Origin: Diphasiastrum complanatum
Lineage: Eukaryota > Streptophyta > Lycopodiopsida > Lycopodiales > Lycopodiaceae
NCBI GenBank assembly: GCA_029204225.1
Contig: CM055096.1
Location: forward strand, 2,178,348 to 2,237,116
DNA: 58,769 nt
Direction: 5' to 3'
A model generated the notes under the pieces. That model saw only the letters and a program-made list of their open reading frames with translations, did not search any database and was not told the origin of the DNA. Below, one piece after another: positions 57,481-58,769 of this stretch. Every line of letters starts with the position of its first letter. Positions within the stretch are counted from its first letter, which is position 1. Position numbers and translations under genes: made by a program.

Positions 57481-58195
57481 GTGCTCACTGGAAGACGTGA
57501 AAAAAGTGATGGGGCTGAGTATTGTTTGTGTTTGTGCACTCTACAATGTGCTGCCATATTCGATGTTAGGTTTACTTCCTCAATGCATGTGGCTAGATGT
57601 TCATTCATTCTATTTTTTTATGGAGGGTTTGGTTAGATTAAAATTTTGGATATGCGTATATGTCATTTGCTAGTTGGGCTTGCATTTGTTGGGTGTAGTG
57701 AGGCCCCATTGTTATGACCTACACTTAGCAGAAAAGCATGGGTCAACAATTGGAGGAAAACTTAGAATAGATTTTCCAAACACTAGGTAACCCCACATAA
57801 GCCTTAGTTGAATGATCCTTCATTGGAATATATGTGTCAAAAGCTTGTAGACCTAGAGACACATTTTGTGAACCAATTTCCTAGTAGTTCTACTAGTCAT
57901 GTCAATGATTCAAGAATCAAGATCCATAGTAGAAACCTACATGCATGTCATCCGATGTCACTCCAAGGCATGAGGACAATCAACACAAGAGGTCCACTCC
58001 CACACCAATCATATTCCACCATGTATTTTCCCTAATGTTTGAACTAGGGTTTGGGATTGTTGTTTCAAACTCTCTACACCAAGGTGCCTAATTGTCAAAG
58101 GGCATATTGCAAGTTCTAATACAAAGGTTGTTTTATGTTGAAAGCTTTGTTCATAGGACATCAGAGTTTTTCTTGCCACGTTGCATTGCTTTATA
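57481..58195. other. No gene recognised
   Basis: The open frame 57808-58035 (plus) reads LEYMCQKLVDLETHFVNQFPSSS without a known motif. It resembles decayed retroelement gag in style only. Otherwise non-coding. Confidence 0.4.
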
Positions 58196-58381
58196 TTTGC
58201 ATTTTTTGGTGACCTCTCTCAGGGGAGCATTTTAGTGGTTCATGTTGTTGCTAGCCCATAATTATTGAATTTCACCAATGATAATATTTGCATTTTTTGG
58301 TGACCTCTCTCAGGGGAGCATTTTAGTGGTTCCTGAGTTAGTTGTTGCTAGCCCATAATTATTGAATTCCACCATTGATGA
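58196..58381 (+). repeat. ~91-bp tandem duplication
   Basis: Units 58196-58286 and 58287-58381 share TTTGCATTTTTTGGTGACC, CTCAGGGGAGCATTTTAGTG and GTTGCTAGCCCATAATTATT with minor differences, including a small insertion (GAGTTA) in the second. Confidence 0.95.
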
Positions 58382-58528
58382 TATTAGAAATATAGTACAA
58401 CCTTTTAACCTAGCCAACCAGATTCATTAAATTGTACTATTTAAGATTGGTTAAAGGCATAGCTCAAGCCAAAACCACATGGATTTTTTGTCTCTGAACA
58501 TATTTTTTTCCATTCTCAACAACTCTGA

Positions 58529-58769
58529 TGTTAGAGATCTAAACAACACAGTAGGGCAAACACTAACTAATCCACCCAACCTTGCCTACTCCCTGATATG
58601 GAGCAAGCCCCTCCTAGCCCAGTGTGAGGGGCTGATAGCATGCATACTGCCAAGTGTCGGCCACGTGGCTCTGACGTGGCGACTGCATGTCGGGACCCAA
58701 CGTGGGGCCCTATCCTGCTGATAGGGTCCCTAGGCTGTGTTAGGCCCGCCATGGCTATGGACCGTGTCG
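58529..58769 (-). mobile_element. Second copy of the chromovirus C LTR, running off the window
   Basis: From TGTTAGAGATC it follows the LTR at 26911 base for base with about 10% differences to the last base of the window. The preceding ACTCTGA (58522-58528) looks like a shortened relic of the iMet primer site (GGCTCTGATACCA), which would place the element's interior to the left on the minus strand, but no gag or pol of that element is recognisable there. Confidence 0.82.

Overview
The window is plant nuclear DNA from a large, repeat-rich genome. It carries layered LTR retrotransposons (Ty3/gypsy and Ty1/copia), LINE debris, long foldbacks, minisatellites and three traces of host genes. The host traces are a degraded DUF789-type gene fragment near the left end, the last three exons of a DRC2/CCDC65-like gene (a dynein regulatory complex subunit of motile axonemes) near 28.6-29.5 kb, and a complete two-exon class-I GATA zinc-finger transcription factor on the minus strand at 54.3-55.6 kb. 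A GATA factor of land-plant type beside an open axonemal gene suggests a plant lineage that still makes flagellate sperm (cycad, Ginkgo, fern, lycophyte or bryophyte). The long, TE-filled spaces favour a gymnosperm or fern. This is inference only.

Layout. 0-3 kb: DUF789 fragment. 3.2-5.1 kb: a pair of ~660 bp direct repeats. 5.3-6.0 kb: a degenerate minisatellite. 6.6-8.1 kb: GA microsatellite, two perfect or near-perfect hairpins, and a minus-strand LINE ORF1 remnant. 9.3-10.6 kb: minus-strand remnant of a coiled-coil accessory ORF. 10.57-21.15 kb: plus-strand gypsy element A (5' LTR, tRNA-Asp-type primer site, hairpin-rich leader, broken gag and pol, then a ~2.9 kb accessory region downstream of integrase). 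21.13-27.2 kb: minus-strand chromovirus C with an iMet primer site, interrupted by a copia solo LTR with a 5-bp target duplication. 27.3-27.9 kb: plus-strand gypsy RT remnant. 28.6-29.5 kb: DRC2-like exons. 32.0-32.45 kb: copia gag/protease remnant. 32.6-33.6 and 38.7-39.8 kb: two inverted copies of a GGTACTA-rich repeat family. 34.2-34.8 kb: gypsy LTR. 34.8-38.7 kb: minus-strand copia F with its 5' LTR and primer site. 39.9-44.2 kb: plus-strand copia G. 44.5-48.9 kb: minus-strand gypsy B, whose probable long LTR contains a four-copy tandem array. 50.3-51.4 kb: two gag remnants. 51.56-51.78 kb: a long foldback. 54.25-57.5 kb: GATA gene, its repetitive upstream region and a putative promoter. 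58.53 kb to the end: a second copy of the chromovirus C LTR.

No retroelement here has a continuously open gag-pol; all show stops, frameshifts, lost catalytic residues or deletions. The most novel content belongs to gypsy element A and its relatives. It comprises (1) an accessory protein with an unrecognised N-terminal domain, a Pro/Ser-rich linker, a long coiled coil and a further C-terminal domain, encoded between integrase and the expected 3' LTR, with a diverged homologue on the other strand at 9.3-10.6 kb; and (2) a recurring inverted motif (ACCTTCGCCGAG and its complement) forming successive stem-loops both in the 5' leader and between pol and the accessory ORF. All identifications were made by eye from translated motifs, without database searches.
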